Assembly: GCA_910584205.1 (NCBI GenBank)
Contig: CAJUAA010000014.1
Span: forward strand, 1-64,000
DNA length: 64,000 bases
Reading direction: 5' to 3'
From: an uncultured Lachnospiraceae bacterium
GTDB lineage: Bacteria; Bacillota; Clostridia; Lachnospirales; Lachnospiraceae
Part shown: one piece after another, positions 22,176-31,812 of the stretch
How the letters are laid out: the number at the start of each line of letters is the position of its first letter
Numbering within the stretch: position 1 is the stretch's first letter
Notes under the pieces: generated by a model
Databases searched by the model: none
The model's input: only the letters and a program-made list of their open reading frames with translations
Told to the model about the DNA's origin: nothing
Made by a program: the position numbers and the translations under genes

Positions 22176-24937
22176 GACCCATAAAACTGACGTTGTCGGC
22201 GTTCGGCCCCTACGCGGGGCGGATGGAACTTCCCATGGAGCGTCTGGGAGAAAAGGGCCTGTATCTGATCACCGGGGATACCGGGGCAGGGAAAACGACG
22301 ATCTTTGACGCCATTACCTTCGCGCTTTACGGAGAGGCCAGCGGAAAGGAGCGGGAGCCGGTCATGATGCGCTCCAAGTATGCGGCCCCTGAGACGCCGA
22401 CCTTTGTGGAACTGCTTTTTTCTTATGGAAACCAGAGGTATACCATCCGGCGCAGTCCCAGCTACCGGCGCCCGGCAAAGCGGGGCGGAGGGATGACGGT
22501 CCAGGACGCGAGGGAGGAGCTGACGCTCCCGGACGGGCGCGTGCTTACGAAGAAAGGGGAAGTCAATCAGGCGGTCCGCGGAATTCTGGGTGTGGACCGG
22601 GAGCAGTTTTCCCGGATCGCCATGATCGCCCAGGGAGATTTCCTGAATCTTCTGCTGGCCCCCACAAAGGACCGCAGGGAAATATTCCGGCAGATTTTTA
22701 AAACCGGACGGTTTCAGGAACTTCAGGAGCGCCTGAAAGAGGAATCCGGCGTAATGAAGGACCGGTGGGAGCGGCAGAGGGCCAGCGTCCGCCAGTACGT
22801 CGGCGGCCTGGTCTGCCCGGAAGATGACGTATGCGCCATGGAGCTTGCCGCGGCGAAAGAGGGAAAGCTTCCGATGGAGAAAACGGTGGAGCTGATCCGC
22901 CGGCTGCTGAAGCAGGATCAGGAGGCGGGACAGGCCATCGCGTCGGAGATGGAACAGACAGACCGGCATCGTCGCCGGATTCACGAGGAGCTGGCGCGAG
23001 CGGGCGAGATGGAAAAGACGGAGCAGGCGCTGGCGCAGGCAGAGCAGGCGTTCCGGGAGAAGGAGGCGCTTCTAAAGGAGCGGCGGCTTGCGTGGGAAAG
23101 AGAAAACGAGAGGAAGCCTCTGCGGGAGAAGCTTCAGGAGCAGATCACCATGCTTCAGCAGATCCTGCCCCGGTATGAGGAGCTGGATCAGAACCGAAAG
23201 AACATACAGTTATTAAAGAAACAGCAGGAAGAGTCCGGCGTCCTGCAGCAGAAGCAAAGAGCCGGGCTTCAGAGACAGAAAGAGGAACTGGAGCGATTCC
23301 GGGAGGAACGGCGGAGCCTGGAGGACGCGGGCGTAAGCCTGGAACGTTTCACGGCGCTGCTGGAGACGGCGGACCGCCGCCGCGTGGAGCTGGAGCGGCT
23401 TGAACATGCCCGGAAAGAGTACGGCGCGCTTCAGGAACAGTACGAAGCGGCGCAGGAAGCGTATCTCCTGTCATCCCGGAAGGCAGCGGAGTGCCTGGAG
23501 AGGTACCGGGCATGGAATCAGGCATTCCTGGACGGACAGGCCGGCATCCTGGCGGAGCGTCTGGAGGAGGGACGGCCCTGTCCGGTGTGCGGCTCCCTGT
23601 CCCATCCGCATCCGGCGGAGAAGGGGGAGGCGGCGCCCTCAGAGAAGGACCTGGAAGCGGCGAAAGCGGCCAGTGAACGGGCGCAGGCGGACATGTCCGC
23701 AAAAAGCGAGGCGGCCGGGATGGCAGGAGGCCGCATGAGCGGGAAACGCAGGGAGATCGAAGAGAAGCTTGCGGAACTGCCGGGAGGCTGTGCCTTTGAG
23801 GAGGCGGAGCAGAGGCTCCGGGAGGAAACGCAGGAGAACAGCCGCCGGATGACGGAGCTTCAGAACCTGATTCGGGAAGAGATGAAACGGAAAAAGAGAA
23901 AGCAGGAGCTGGACGGCTGGATTCCGGACCAGGAGGCGGCGCTTTTGCGGGCGGAGGAGGCTGTCAGACGGGAGCAGATCGCATGCGCAGAGCGGGAAGC
24001 CGGGCTTACGGCGCTTACGGAGCAGACCGAGAGACTGGCCGCGTCCCTGACGATGGGGAGCAGAAGAGAGGCGGAGGAACAGTTCAATGGGCTGTCCCGT
24101 CAGAAACGGGAACTGGAACGGGCCGGAGAAGAGGCGGAGCAGGCGTATCGGAACGTGCAGCAGGAGATCAGCCATGAGCGCGGCCGGATCCGCTCACTGA
24201 GGGAACGGCTTCGGGAGACGCCCCGGCCGGATAAAGAGAAGCTTGAGGCTGACCGCCGCGGGATGGATGAACGATACGGCGGGCTGCAGGACCGGCTGAC
24301 GGACACGCGTACCCGGCTGGCGGCCAACGGTTCCGCGCTCCGGCACATTCTTCAACAGTCGGACGCGCTTCAGGAGACCGAGGAGCGGTGGGCCTGGGTG
24401 AAGGCGCTGTCCGACACGGCCAACGGGAATCTTGCAGGCAGAGAGAAGGTCATGCTGGAGACCTGGATCCAGACGACGTATTTTGACCGCATCATCGATC
24501 GGGCCAATACACGGTTTATGGTCATGTCCGGCGGCCAGTACGAACTGAAGCGCAGGGCGGAGGCGGAAAACAACCGCTGCCAGAGCGGCCTGGAGCTGGA
24601 CGTGATCGATCACTATAACGGCACCACAAGGAGCGTAAAGACGCTTTCCGGGGGTGAGAGCTTTCAGGCGTCCCTGTCGCTTGCTCTGGGGCTTTCGGAT
24701 GAAGTACAGTCCTCGGCAGGCGGAATCCGGCTGGACACCATGTTCGTGGACGAGGGCTTCGGTTCTCTGGATGAGGAAGCGCTCCGGCAGGCGGTCCGGG
24801 CCTTGTCGGCGCTCTCGGAAGGAAACCGGCTGGTGGGGATTATTTCCCATGTGTCAGAACTGAAAGAAAAGATCGACCGGCAGATCGTGGTTACAAAAGA
24901 CAGAGCCGGAGGAAGCAGGGCAGTGATCCGGGAGTAG
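22172..24937 (+). CDS. sbcC: Exonuclease SbcCD, subunit C (Rad50-like ATPase)
   Basis: A 921-residue SMC-like ATPase, partner of SbcD. Walker A is GDTGAGKT at residues 34-41 and the Q-loop follows. Two long coiled coils surround a zinc hook CPVCG near residue 470. The C-terminal head has signature LSGGESFQASLSLALGL and Walker B MFVDEGFGSLDEEAL near residue 858. The length is slightly short for the family but complete. It is translationally coupled to sbcD. It acts on the chromosome and can also restrict hairpin or phage DNA. Confidence 0.95.
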   Translation: MRPIKLTLSAFGPYAGRMELPMERLGEKGLYLITGDTGAGKTTIFDAITFALYGEASGKEREPVMMRSKYAAPETPTFVELLFSYGNQRYTIRRSPSYRRPAKRGGGMTVQDAREELTLPDGRVLTKKGEVNQAVRGILGVDREQFSRIAMIAQGDFLNLLLAPTKDRREIFRQIFKTGRFQELQERLKEESGVMKDRWERQRASVRQYVGGLVCPEDDVCAMELAAAKEGKLPMEKTVELIRRLLKQDQEAGQAIASEMEQTDRHRRRIHEELARAGEMEKTEQALAQAEQAFREKEALLKERRLAWERENERKPLREKLQEQITMLQQILPRYEELDQNRKNIQLLKKQQEESGVLQQKQRAGLQRQKEELERFREERRSLEDAGVSLERFTALLETADRRRVELERLEHARKEYGALQEQYEAAQEAYLLSSRKAAECLERYRAWNQAFLDGQAGILAERLEEGRPCPVCGSLSHPHPAEKGEAAPSEKDLEAAKAASERAQADMSAKSEAAGMAGGRMSGKRREIEEKLAELPGGCAFEEAEQRLREETQENSRRMTELQNLIREEMKRKKRKQELDGWIPDQEAALLRAEEAVRREQIACAEREAGLTALTEQTERLAASLTMGSRREAEEQFNGLSRQKRELERAGEEAEQAYRNVQQEISHERGRIRSLRERLRETPRPDKEKLEADRRGMDERYGGLQDRLTDTRTRLAANGSALRHILQQSDALQETEERWAWVKALSDTANGNLAGREKVMLETWIQTTYFDRIIDRANTRFMVMSGGQYELKRRAEAENNRCQSGLELDVIDHYNGTTRSVKTLSGGESFQASLSLALGLSDEVQSSAGGIRLDTMFVDEGFGSLDEEALRQAVRALSALSEGNRLVGIISHVSELKEKIDRQIVVTKDRAGGSRAVIRE

Positions 24938-25005
24938 CCGGTATTGTGCCCGGGACCCCGTCGGCGGTGTCTGCCGGTTTCATAAAAGTTTACGGAGGAA
25001 ATGTT

Positions 25006-26379
25006 ATGGAAGAAAAGGGACAAAAACAGGTCAAAGGAATCCGGATCAGCACTGTGAATATCATCATGATTTTTATATCCTGTGTGCTGTACATCCTGCT
25101 GATTACCGCAACCATCCGCGTCTCGGGCAAATACAATGATGTACATAATTCCATGGATGAATATATCGCCTTTGAAGAAAATGAGGCGTTTCTGACAGAG
25201 GGTTCCACCTATCTGACGGAACAGGTACGGCTTTATACGGTGACGCTGGAGCCGGAATATATGGAACATTATTTTACGGAAGTCCATGAGACCAGGCGCA
25301 GGGAGACGGCGCTGGAACAGCTGGAGTCTTCCTACGGCGGGGATAAAGCGTACGAATATCTGGTGGAGGCGCTGCAGCATTCCAACGATCTGATGCAGGA
25401 CGAGATCTACGCCATGAAGCTGATCTCGGAATCTCAGGGATACACAAAGGAGCAGATTCCCGAAGAAGTGCAGGCGGCTGTTCTGTCCGACGAGGATCAG
25501 AAACTGGACAGTGAGGAGATGATCCAGAGGGCGAGGGAAATCGTCTTCGGGACCGATTATCAGGAGGCCCGGACCCGGATTCTGGACAATGTGGAAAATT
25601 CCATGAAGAGCATTCATGAAAAGACACATGAGAAAATGCTGGGAGACGCCGATTCACTGGAATCTACGATGATCATACAGCGGAGGCTGGTCAGCATCCT
25701 GTTTGTGGAGAACATTGCCACGTTTCTTCTGATCATCCTGCTGATTATCAAACCTCTTCGGATTTATGTAAACTGCATCAAAGAGGAAAAGATGATGGAG
25801 ATCACCGGCTCCTATGAGTTCAAATATCTGGCGCTGACCTACAATGACATATTCGAGATTAAAAATGCCAATGAAGCCATGCTGCGCTACCGCGCGGAGC
25901 ATGACCCGCTGACCGGTATCGTAAACCGGGGAGGTTTTGAACAGCTGAAGAACATGTTCCGGGTAAAGGGCGGCGCGCTGGGCCTTTTAATCATCGATGT
26001 GGATAAATTCAAGCTGATCAATGACGGATACGGCCATGAGGTGGGCGACCAGGTGCTGAAGAAAGTGGCGGGATTTCTGAAAGACGAATTCCGCGCCACG
26101 GACTATCCGGCGCGGATCGGCGGAGATGAATTCGCGGTGATCCTGACCGGTATGACAGAGGAGATGGGCGCGGTGGTGATGCGGAAGATTGGAAAGATCA
26201 ATGAATCGCTGCTGCATCCGGACGACGGGCTTCCGCAGGTGTCCTTAAGCGTGGGCGGCGCATTTTCGGAACAGGGTTTTACGGATGATCTGTATAAAAT
26301 GGCGGACGCCGCTCTGTATGTGGTGAAAGAGAACGGCCGGTGCGGCTGCCGGTTCTATGAGGAGGGAATGGAGCTTTGA
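25006..26379 (+). CDS. Membrane diguanylate cyclase (GGDEF)
   Basis: A 457-residue enzyme expected to make cyclic-di-GMP from two GTP. One helix at about residues 14-37 and a second at about 227-250 enclose an extracytoplasmic helical sensor region of roughly 190 residues. The GGDEF domain starts with DPLTGIVNRGGFEQL; the active site IGGDEF is intact near residue 372 and the inhibitory RxxD site (RATD) lies five residues before it. GGAGG precedes the ATG. It overlaps the start of the reductase gene by 3 bases. The signal sensed is unknown. Confidence 0.92.
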   Translation: MEEKGQKQVKGIRISTVNIIMIFISCVLYILLITATIRVSGKYNDVHNSMDEYIAFEENEAFLTEGSTYLTEQVRLYTVTLEPEYMEHYFTEVHETRRRETALEQLESSYGGDKAYEYLVEALQHSNDLMQDEIYAMKLISESQGYTKEQIPEEVQAAVLSDEDQKLDSEEMIQRAREIVFGTDYQEARTRILDNVENSMKSIHEKTHEKMLGDADSLESTMIIQRRLVSILFVENIATFLLIILLIIKPLRIYVNCIKEEKMMEITGSYEFKYLALTYNDIFEIKNANEAMLRYRAEHDPLTGIVNRGGFEQLKNMFRVKGGALGLLIIDVDKFKLINDGYGHEVGDQVLKKVAGFLKDEFRATDYPARIGGDEFAVILTGMTEEMGAVVMRKIGKINESLLHPDDGLPQVSLSVGGAFSEQGFTDDLYKMADAALYVVKENGRCGCRFYEEGMEL

Positions 26380-27296
26380 AGTATCTGGTGATCGGAGCCG
26401 GGGGGACCGGCGGATGTATTGGGGCGTATATGACGGAGGCAGGCAGGGACGTGACGCTGATTGCAAGGGGCGCGCATCTGGCGGCCATGCAGGCGGACGG
26501 ACTGCGCATGGAAACGACGAAGAAGGGAAACTATACGGTAAAACCGGTAAAGGCGACAGATATGGAACACTATGGGGAACATCCGGACGTGATCTTTGTC
26601 TGCGTCAAGGGCTATTCTCTGGAGGAGACGATCCCGTTTATCCGCAGGGTGGCAAAACCGGAGACGGTGGTCATCCCGATCCTGAACATCTATGGGACCG
26701 GAGGCAGGCTTCAGGAACGGCTGCCGGAACTTCTGGTGACGGACGGGTGCATCTATATCGCAGCGGAGATCCGGAAACCGGGCTGCCTGTGGCAGAACGG
26801 CGATATTTTCCGCGTAGTGTTCGGCGTACGGAAGCCTTCCGAATACAGAGAGGTACTGGAAAAGGTAAGGCAGGACTTGGAGGACAGCGGGATCACAGCT
26901 ATATTGTCGGACAATATACAGAAAGATGCGCTGCAGAAATTCTCCTATGTCTCGCCGGCAGCGGCCTGCGGGCAGTATTATGACGCCATGGCGGGCGACA
27001 TGCAGAAGCCAGGGGAGATCCGGGATACCTTCGCGGCGCTGATTCATGAGATCGATGTGCTGGCAGAGGCCATGGGGATTCATTTTGGAGTGGATATTGT
27101 GCAGACGAACCTGGATATTCTGGACAGCCTGACGCCGGAGGCATCTACTTCCATGCAGCGGGATGTGAAACAGGGAAAAGCGTCCGAGATGGACGGGCTG
27201 ATCTTCGAGGTGGTCCGGATGGGCAGGAAATACGGAGTAAAGCTGCCGGTCTATGAGAAGATTGCAGAGGAACTGAGAAAAAGAGGCTTTTCCTGA
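26376..27296 (+). CDS. Ketopantoate reductase-like protein (ApbA/PanE family)
   Basis: A 306-residue NADPH-dependent 2-oxo-acid reductase of the PanE/ApbA family. The N-terminal Rossmann motif is GAGGTGG at residues 7-13; the C-terminal domain holds AAACGQYYDAM and a substrate-binding SMQRDVKQGKASEMDGLI segment, the S-M-x-x-D and E-D/E-x-x-x motif of the family. The start is TTG with GGAGGGAATGGAG before it, overlapping the cyclase stop. Many homologues act on substrates other than ketopantoate, so panE is not assigned. Confidence 0.85.
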   Translation: MKYLVIGAGGTGGCIGAYMTEAGRDVTLIARGAHLAAMQADGLRMETTKKGNYTVKPVKATDMEHYGEHPDVIFVCVKGYSLEETIPFIRRVAKPETVVIPILNIYGTGGRLQERLPELLVTDGCIYIAAEIRKPGCLWQNGDIFRVVFGVRKPSEYREVLEKVRQDLEDSGITAILSDNIQKDALQKFSYVSPAAACGQYYDAMAGDMQKPGEIRDTFAALIHEIDVLAEAMGIHFGVDIVQTNLDILDSLTPEASTSMQRDVKQGKASEMDGLIFEVVRMGRKYGVKLPVYEKIAEELRKRGFS

Positions 27297-27305
27297 AAAG
27301 AATTA

Positions 27306-27333
27306 TTGACATATGTCAGAAACGGGCTATAAT
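27306..27333 (+). promoter_or_regulatory. Promoter with palindrome for the DUF134 gene
   Basis: TTGACA (27306-27311), 16 bases, TATAAT (27328-27333): both boxes are consensus. A perfect palindrome TGACATATGTCA (27307-27318) overlaps the -35 box and is a possible operator for the DUF134 protein or another regulator. Confidence 0.8.
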
Positions 27334-27437
27334 AGAGTTATGGACAGGGAATCCCTGGGGCAGACCCGTTTTATCGTTTTGGGAAACGGCCCGGACGGGG
27401 AGATTCCGGGGATCCGGCGGCAATCGGAGGTAGGAGG

Positions 27438-28196
27438 ATGCCAAGACCATGCAAAAGAAGACGCGTCTGCGGGGTGCCGGGCTGTGAGCGGTTCGGTCCG
27501 ATGGACGGCACACCGCGCACAGAAGGGAACACCATGACGCTGGACGAGTATGAGTGCATCCGGCTGATGGATCTGGAGCATCTGACACAGGAGCAGTGCG
27601 CGGCACAGATGAAAGTGGCGCGGACGACGGTGCAGGCGATCTACAGCTGTGCCAGAGAGAAGCTGGCGGACTGTCTGGTGCGGGGAAAGGAGCTACGGAT
27701 TGCAGGGGGGAATTATGTGCTGTGCGAGGCGCGGATGTCCTGCTGTCACAGCCACTGTACAGGGTTCGCCGGAGTATTAGAAAGAGAAGGAGAGCAGAAA
27801 ACGATGAAAATTGGTGTAACTTACGAAAATGGACAGATTTTTCAGCATTTCGGACATACGGAGCAGTTCAAAGTGTATGACGTGCAGGACGGAAACGTGG
27901 TATCTTCCAAAGTTGTGGACACAAACGGAAACGGACACGGGGCGCTGGCAGGATTTCTGAAAGAATATCAGGTGGATACCCTGATCTGCGGCGGTATCGG
28001 AGCAGGCGCGCAGAATGCGCTGGCGGCAGTCGGGATCCGGCTTTACGGCGGCGTATCCGGCGATGCGGATGCGGCGGTGGAGGCGCTTCTGAAAGGGAAG
28101 CTTGATTACAATCCGGATGTGCGCTGTGACCACCACGGAGAGCATCACGGCGGAGACTGCGGCAGCCACGGATGCGGGGAGCATACGTGCGGATAA
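27438..28196 (+). CDS. DUF134 DNA-binding protein fused to a NifX/dinitrogenase-cofactor domain
   Basis: A 252-residue fusion. Residues 1-100 are DUF134 (MPRPCKRRRVCGVPG; then DEYECIRLMDLEHLTQEQCA, an HTH). A hinge with four cysteines (CEARMSCCHSHC) follows. Residues about 115-225 are a dinitrogenase iron-molybdenum cofactor-type domain (MKIGVTYENGQIFQHFGHTE; GALAGFLKEYQVDTLICGGI, then GAGAQNALAAVGI). The tail is His/Cys-rich (CDHHGEHHGGDCGSHGCGEH), suited to metal binding. It may be a metal- or Fe-S-cluster-responsive regulator. GGAGGATG precedes the ATG. Confidence 0.88.
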   Translation: MPRPCKRRRVCGVPGCERFGPMDGTPRTEGNTMTLDEYECIRLMDLEHLTQEQCAAQMKVARTTVQAIYSCAREKLADCLVRGKELRIAGGNYVLCEARMSCCHSHCTGFAGVLEREGEQKTMKIGVTYENGQIFQHFGHTEQFKVYDVQDGNVVSSKVVDTNGNGHGALAGFLKEYQVDTLICGGIGAGAQNALAAVGIRLYGGVSGDADAAVEALLKGKLDYNPDVRCDHHGEHHGGDCGSHGCGEHTCG

Positions 28197-28254
28197 GATC
28201 CAGATACAAAGAATACGGGAAAGACAGAAGAAGGGGTCGCTGAAAGATGTATCT

Positions 28255-28332
28255 CTGTCTGTGTGCCCGGCACTTCAGACAGTGCTGTTTCGCACACAGA
28301 CAGGAGACTGCATTTGGCAGCGGCTCTTTTTT
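28255..28332 (+). terminator. Large hairpin after DUF134 gene
   Basis: A perfect 12-bp stem CTGTCTGTGTGC (28255-28266) / GCACACAGACAG (28292-28303) contains a smaller stem GCACT/AGTGC. A T-run (28327-28332) follows after a short CTGC/GCAG stem. It probably ends the DUF134 transcript; the gap to the T-run leaves room for another RNA role. Confidence 0.5.
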
Positions 28333-28382
28333 ATTGTCTGGATGAAGATGAAAGCGGATTCTGTTGAAATCAGTTGTTTGCC

Positions 28383-28411
28383 TTGTAAAGCGGGCTTTTT
28401 CATAGTATACT
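28383..28411 (+). promoter_or_regulatory. Promoter of the Wadjet operon
   Basis: TTGTAA (28383-28388), 17 bases, TATACT (28406-28411), 31 bases before the first gene. No terminator was seen between jetD and jetC. Confidence 0.55.
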
Positions 28412-28442
28412 AAGATCTGTAAGGGAAGGAACTCACGGATTT

Positions 28443-29423
28443 ATGAAACGCATCACTCTGGAAGCGCTTCTTGCCAAAAAGCGGCAGGCGGACTACGGAC
28501 AACAGTATATGTACATTACCGGGCTTCTGGAATCGGGCCGGATCCGGCCGCTGAAGGCGTCCGGGAAGAACGGCAAGAAGCCGGCGCTCTACCGGGAATA
28601 CTGGCTGGTGGAGGAAGAAGAAGATCCGGGTCCGCTTCTGGAGGAACTGAAGTTCCGTCTGGTCCCGTCCATTTCCATCGATTATTATCTGGCCCATCCG
28701 AAGGTGTATCAGGAGGAGCGGCTGTGGGTATTGCTGCTGGACGCCTGGCTTCGCAGGAACAAAACCCGTCCGCTGCTTCCGGAATCCATGAATGAACGGA
28801 GCTTCGAGATCTGGGGCAGAGAAAAGTTTCTGTTAAAGGAGCAGGGGAAGAAGGTTCTGAAGCACTGCGGGATCCCGCTGGAAGCGCTGAACCTGTATGA
28901 GACGACCGAACCCCTCGCCTGCTATTCCCACACGAGAGCCGTTCCCCAGAACCTGCTGATTCTGGAAAATAAAGACACCTTCTACAGTATGCGCCGCCAT
29001 CTTCTGGACGGAGCGGAGACGATCCTGGGCGTCCCCACCGGAACGCTGATCTACGGCGCCGGCAAGGGAATCCTGCGCTCCTTTCAGGATTTTGATCTGT
29101 GTGTGGAGCCTTATATGACGGATGAACGCAACCGGATCTGGTATTTCGGAGATCTGGATTATGAAGGGATCGGCATATGGGAACGCCTGGCCGAGCTGTG
29201 CTGCCCGATTCGGGAGATTCGCCCCTTCTGTCCGGCCTACGAAGCCATGCTCAAAAAGGCGGAGCAGTTCCAGACGCTGCCGGCGACCAAAGAGCAGCAG
29301 AACCGGAACATTGGAGACGCGTTTTTCGGGTATTTTTCAGAGGAGACATCCCGGAAGATGAGACGGATTCTGGAGGACGGCGCCTGGATCCCGCAGGAGA
29401 TCCTGAATATTACGGATTTCTGA
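28443..29423 (+). CDS. jetD: Wadjet protein JetD (MksG-like, Toprim nuclease)
   Basis: A 326-residue protein that should be the nuclease subunit of Wadjet, cutting plasmid DNA extruded by the SMC motor. The C-terminal Toprim-like domain (DUF2220) shows LLILENKDTFYSM (conserved Glu) and IWYFGDLDYEGIGIWERLAE (D-x-D motif) near residues 222-240. The N-terminal part (ALLAKKRQADYG... ARPLKASGKNGKKP region) looks like the DNA-binding arm. It is first in the operon, before jetA, unlike the more familiar A-B-C-D order. ATG with AAGGGAAGGA upstream. Confidence 0.88.
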   Translation: MKRITLEALLAKKRQADYGQQYMYITGLLESGRIRPLKASGKNGKKPALYREYWLVEEEEDPGPLLEELKFRLVPSISIDYYLAHPKVYQEERLWVLLLDAWLRRNKTRPLLPESMNERSFEIWGREKFLLKEQGKKVLKHCGIPLEALNLYETTEPLACYSHTRAVPQNLLILENKDTFYSMRRHLLDGAETILGVPTGTLIYGAGKGILRSFQDFDLCVEPYMTDERNRIWYFGDLDYEGIGIWERLAELCCPIREIRPFCPAYEAMLKKAEQFQTLPATKEQQNRNIGDAFFGYFSEETSRKMRRILEDGAWIPQEILNITDF

Positions 29424-29470
29424 AAAAGCCGGACGCAGTACGTTTCTACAGAGGACAGGAAGGATATCCC

Positions 29471-31090
29471 ATGCAATACGATTTTCTGAAACATTTCCCC
29501 CGCCGCATGAAAAGCGTCGGGCTTCATTTTATGCTGATCCAGAACAGCATCCAGAAAACCACCTGGAAGCAGTACGGGTTTTCCACGGGTGCGGAGCAGA
29601 TCAACATGATCTTTGCGGTCCTTCTCTATATCATGGAGCAGTCCCTCCGGGAAGAAAACTGTACCATGGACGACATCGGGGCCTATATTGACACCATCAA
29701 TGTGCAGCATTTCCACAAAAATCTGAACTATGACGAATGCCGGCAGCTGGGGGATTTCATCGTCAACGTGATCCTGTGCAACGAAGGAAAAGCCATGTAT
29801 TTTGAGGGCTTTGATTTTGAAGAACAGGAATACGAGCCCATGCATATCAGCTATGTGGCCAACCGCATCGTCTACGTGGATCAGGAATTCCGGCGCACCT
29901 CTTATTATCTGACCGATGACGGATACAATCTGCTGCTTTCCACTCTGGAAATTGAAAATAATATGAAACTGACCGTCCACGAGATGATCTTTCAGATGCA
30001 TCTGGAAAAGCAGAGCTATGACAGGGCGGCGGATGAGATCAAAAACGTTTTCAATCTGCTGCGGGTCCAGCTGCAGAAGATTCAGGAGGCCATGGGGAAG
30101 ATCCGCAGGAACGCCCTGAACTATTCCGTGCGGGATTATGAGACGATCCTTCTGGAAAATCTGGACACGATCCAGGATACCAAGCAGAAGTTCCAGAATT
30201 ACCGGGAGATGGTAAAGAGCCGGGCAAAAGAGTTGGAGGAGAAAAACATCAACGTCCGGCAGCTTCTGCCCAAAGAGGAGGAAAAGCTGAACCATCTGCG
30301 GGTGATCGAGTCCTATCTGAACCGGACCATCGACGAACATCAGAAGATCCTGAACAGCCATTTTGACCTGAAGGCGCTCTATACGAGGGAGCTGGAGCAG
30401 CTCTCCCAGATGTCATTAATCCAGCGGTTCCCCCTTCGGACCGGCCTGTACGACCAGGTGCTGAAGGACGCGGATACGCTCACCCGGCTGGATTATTTCC
30501 TGCGGCCTTTGTTCAATCAGGACGCGGGCAAGGCCTATAACCTGAACAAGGCGTTTCAGCTGCAGCGGCCGTCCCGGAAGCGCACGGAGGCGGACAGCGG
30601 GGAAGAACTGGATTTTGACGAGGAAAGCTGGAGACGGGAGAAGGAGAGGCTCCGGCAGGAAAAGCTGAAAAAATACGAGGGAAGCTTAAGTTGCCTCATC
30701 CGGCACGCGTCCGGAAAGGACGGAATTTCCCTGCTGGAGCTGGAAAACGAGCTGGACGACGGGGAGCGGGCGGAGCTGATTCCCAGTGTGGAGATCTTTA
30801 AGGAAATCATGGTGGAGCTGCTCAAAAACCGGGAGATCGACCTGACGGCGCTTCAGAAGGAGCGCAGCGAGTACATTCAGGAAAGCGCCGGGGATTTCCA
30901 GCTGAACGACATGCTGCTGAAGCTGGCCGACGCGGAGGCGGACGCCGGGCAGAAAAGGATCCGGCGGGTCCATGCGTCCAGGCTGGAGGACGGGAATGTG
31001 GTGGCCTTTTCCGGGATTTTGGACGAGGACGGCAGAAGCAGAACGATCCGATGCTCCAATGTGCGGCTTCGGGTGTTTCGGGAGGAATGA
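29471..31090 (+). CDS. jetA: Wadjet protein JetA (MksF/MukF-like kleisin)
   Basis: A 539-residue kleisin-type subunit linking the SMC heads. It starts MQYDFLKHFPRRMKSVGLHF with AGGAAGGA upstream; a longer in-frame start inside jetD would add 98 residues and is not supported. The N-terminal half is winged-helix rich; the middle holds long coiled-coil helices (residues about 175-320); the C-terminal wing (LLELENELDDGERAELIPSV) should bind the SMC head. It ends 5 bases before jetB. Identity rests on size, helical layout and gene order with JetB and JetC. Confidence 0.85.
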   Translation: MQYDFLKHFPRRMKSVGLHFMLIQNSIQKTTWKQYGFSTGAEQINMIFAVLLYIMEQSLREENCTMDDIGAYIDTINVQHFHKNLNYDECRQLGDFIVNVILCNEGKAMYFEGFDFEEQEYEPMHISYVANRIVYVDQEFRRTSYYLTDDGYNLLLSTLEIENNMKLTVHEMIFQMHLEKQSYDRAADEIKNVFNLLRVQLQKIQEAMGKIRRNALNYSVRDYETILLENLDTIQDTKQKFQNYREMVKSRAKELEEKNINVRQLLPKEEEKLNHLRVIESYLNRTIDEHQKILNSHFDLKALYTRELEQLSQMSLIQRFPLRTGLYDQVLKDADTLTRLDYFLRPLFNQDAGKAYNLNKAFQLQRPSRKRTEADSGEELDFDEESWRREKERLRQEKLKKYEGSLSCLIRHASGKDGISLLELENELDDGERAELIPSVEIFKEIMVELLKNREIDLTALQKERSEYIQESAGDFQLNDMLLKLADAEADAGQKRIRRVHASRLEDGNVVAFSGILDEDGRSRTIRCSNVRLRVFREE

Positions 31091-31095
31091 TACCT

Positions 31096-31812
31096 ATGGC
31101 ATATGAACTGGATACCATAAAGACGAGCCAGGAGATTTTCTATTATCTGCTGGAGCATCATGAATTGAAGGAAGAAGAGGAGGCGGCTCTTTACCGGGCC
31201 TATACGGAGCAGGAGGACGTGCAGAATCTGGTGAAATCCCAGGGGGAGATCGCCGACAGCAGCATTGAACGCTATGGGAACGTCATCTATCTCATTCCCA
31301 GAGAAGAGAATGATTTTCTTGGATTTTCCAAAGGACAGTTAAAAAGCATCCTCTGCCGTTCCGGCGCCACGGACAAAGATTACTATCTGTCCCAGTTCGT
31401 CATTCTGACGCTGCTGGTGGAATTTTACGACGGACAGGGAAGCAGCAGCAAGGCGCGGGAGTACATCCGCACCGGGGAGCTGCAGAACTGCATATCCGCC
31501 CGCCTGAAGGAAGGGGCGGAGCATATGGACGAAGAAGAGGAAGAGCGTCAGGGCATCGCCTTTACAGATATGCAGCAGGCGTACGAGGCGCTGAAATCCG
31601 ATGAACGGGGGTCCAGGGCGAAGACGACGAAGGAAGGCTTTCTCCATTCCATCCTGCTCTTTCTGGAAAAACAGGGGCTGGTGGATTATGTGGAGCAGGA
31701 CGAGATGATCAAGACGACCAAAAAGCTTGACAATTTTATGGACTGGAATCTTCTGAATCAGAACAATTACGGAAGAGTTCTCAGGATACTGGGGGGAAAG
31801 AAAGATGAGTAA
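31096..31812 (+). CDS. jetB: Wadjet protein JetB (MksE-like)
   Basis: A 238-residue KITE-type subunit that binds the kleisin. It has the expected length and starts MAYELDTIKTSQEIFYYLLE with GGAGG upstream. The centre has DKDYYLSQFVILTLLVEFYD and the end KLDNFMDWNLLNQNNYGRVL. Paired winged helices are expected. It overlaps jetC by 8 bases, showing tight coupling of the MksE and MksB subunits. Confidence 0.85.
   Translation: MAYELDTIKTSQEIFYYLLEHHELKEEEEAALYRAYTEQEDVQNLVKSQGEIADSSIERYGNVIYLIPREENDFLGFSKGQLKSILCRSGATDKDYYLSQFVILTLLVEFYDGQGSSSKAREYIRTGELQNCISARLKEGAEHMDEEEEERQGIAFTDMQQAYEALKSDERGSRAKTTKEGFLHSILLFLEKQGLVDYVEQDEMIKTTKKLDNFMDWNLLNQNNYGRVLRILGGKKDE

Noticed and set aside
29177..29470. 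Longer upstream start for jetA
   Set aside because: It would overlap jetD by 247 bases and add 98 low-quality residues; the ATG at 29471 has a good ribosome site and matches the expected N-terminus.
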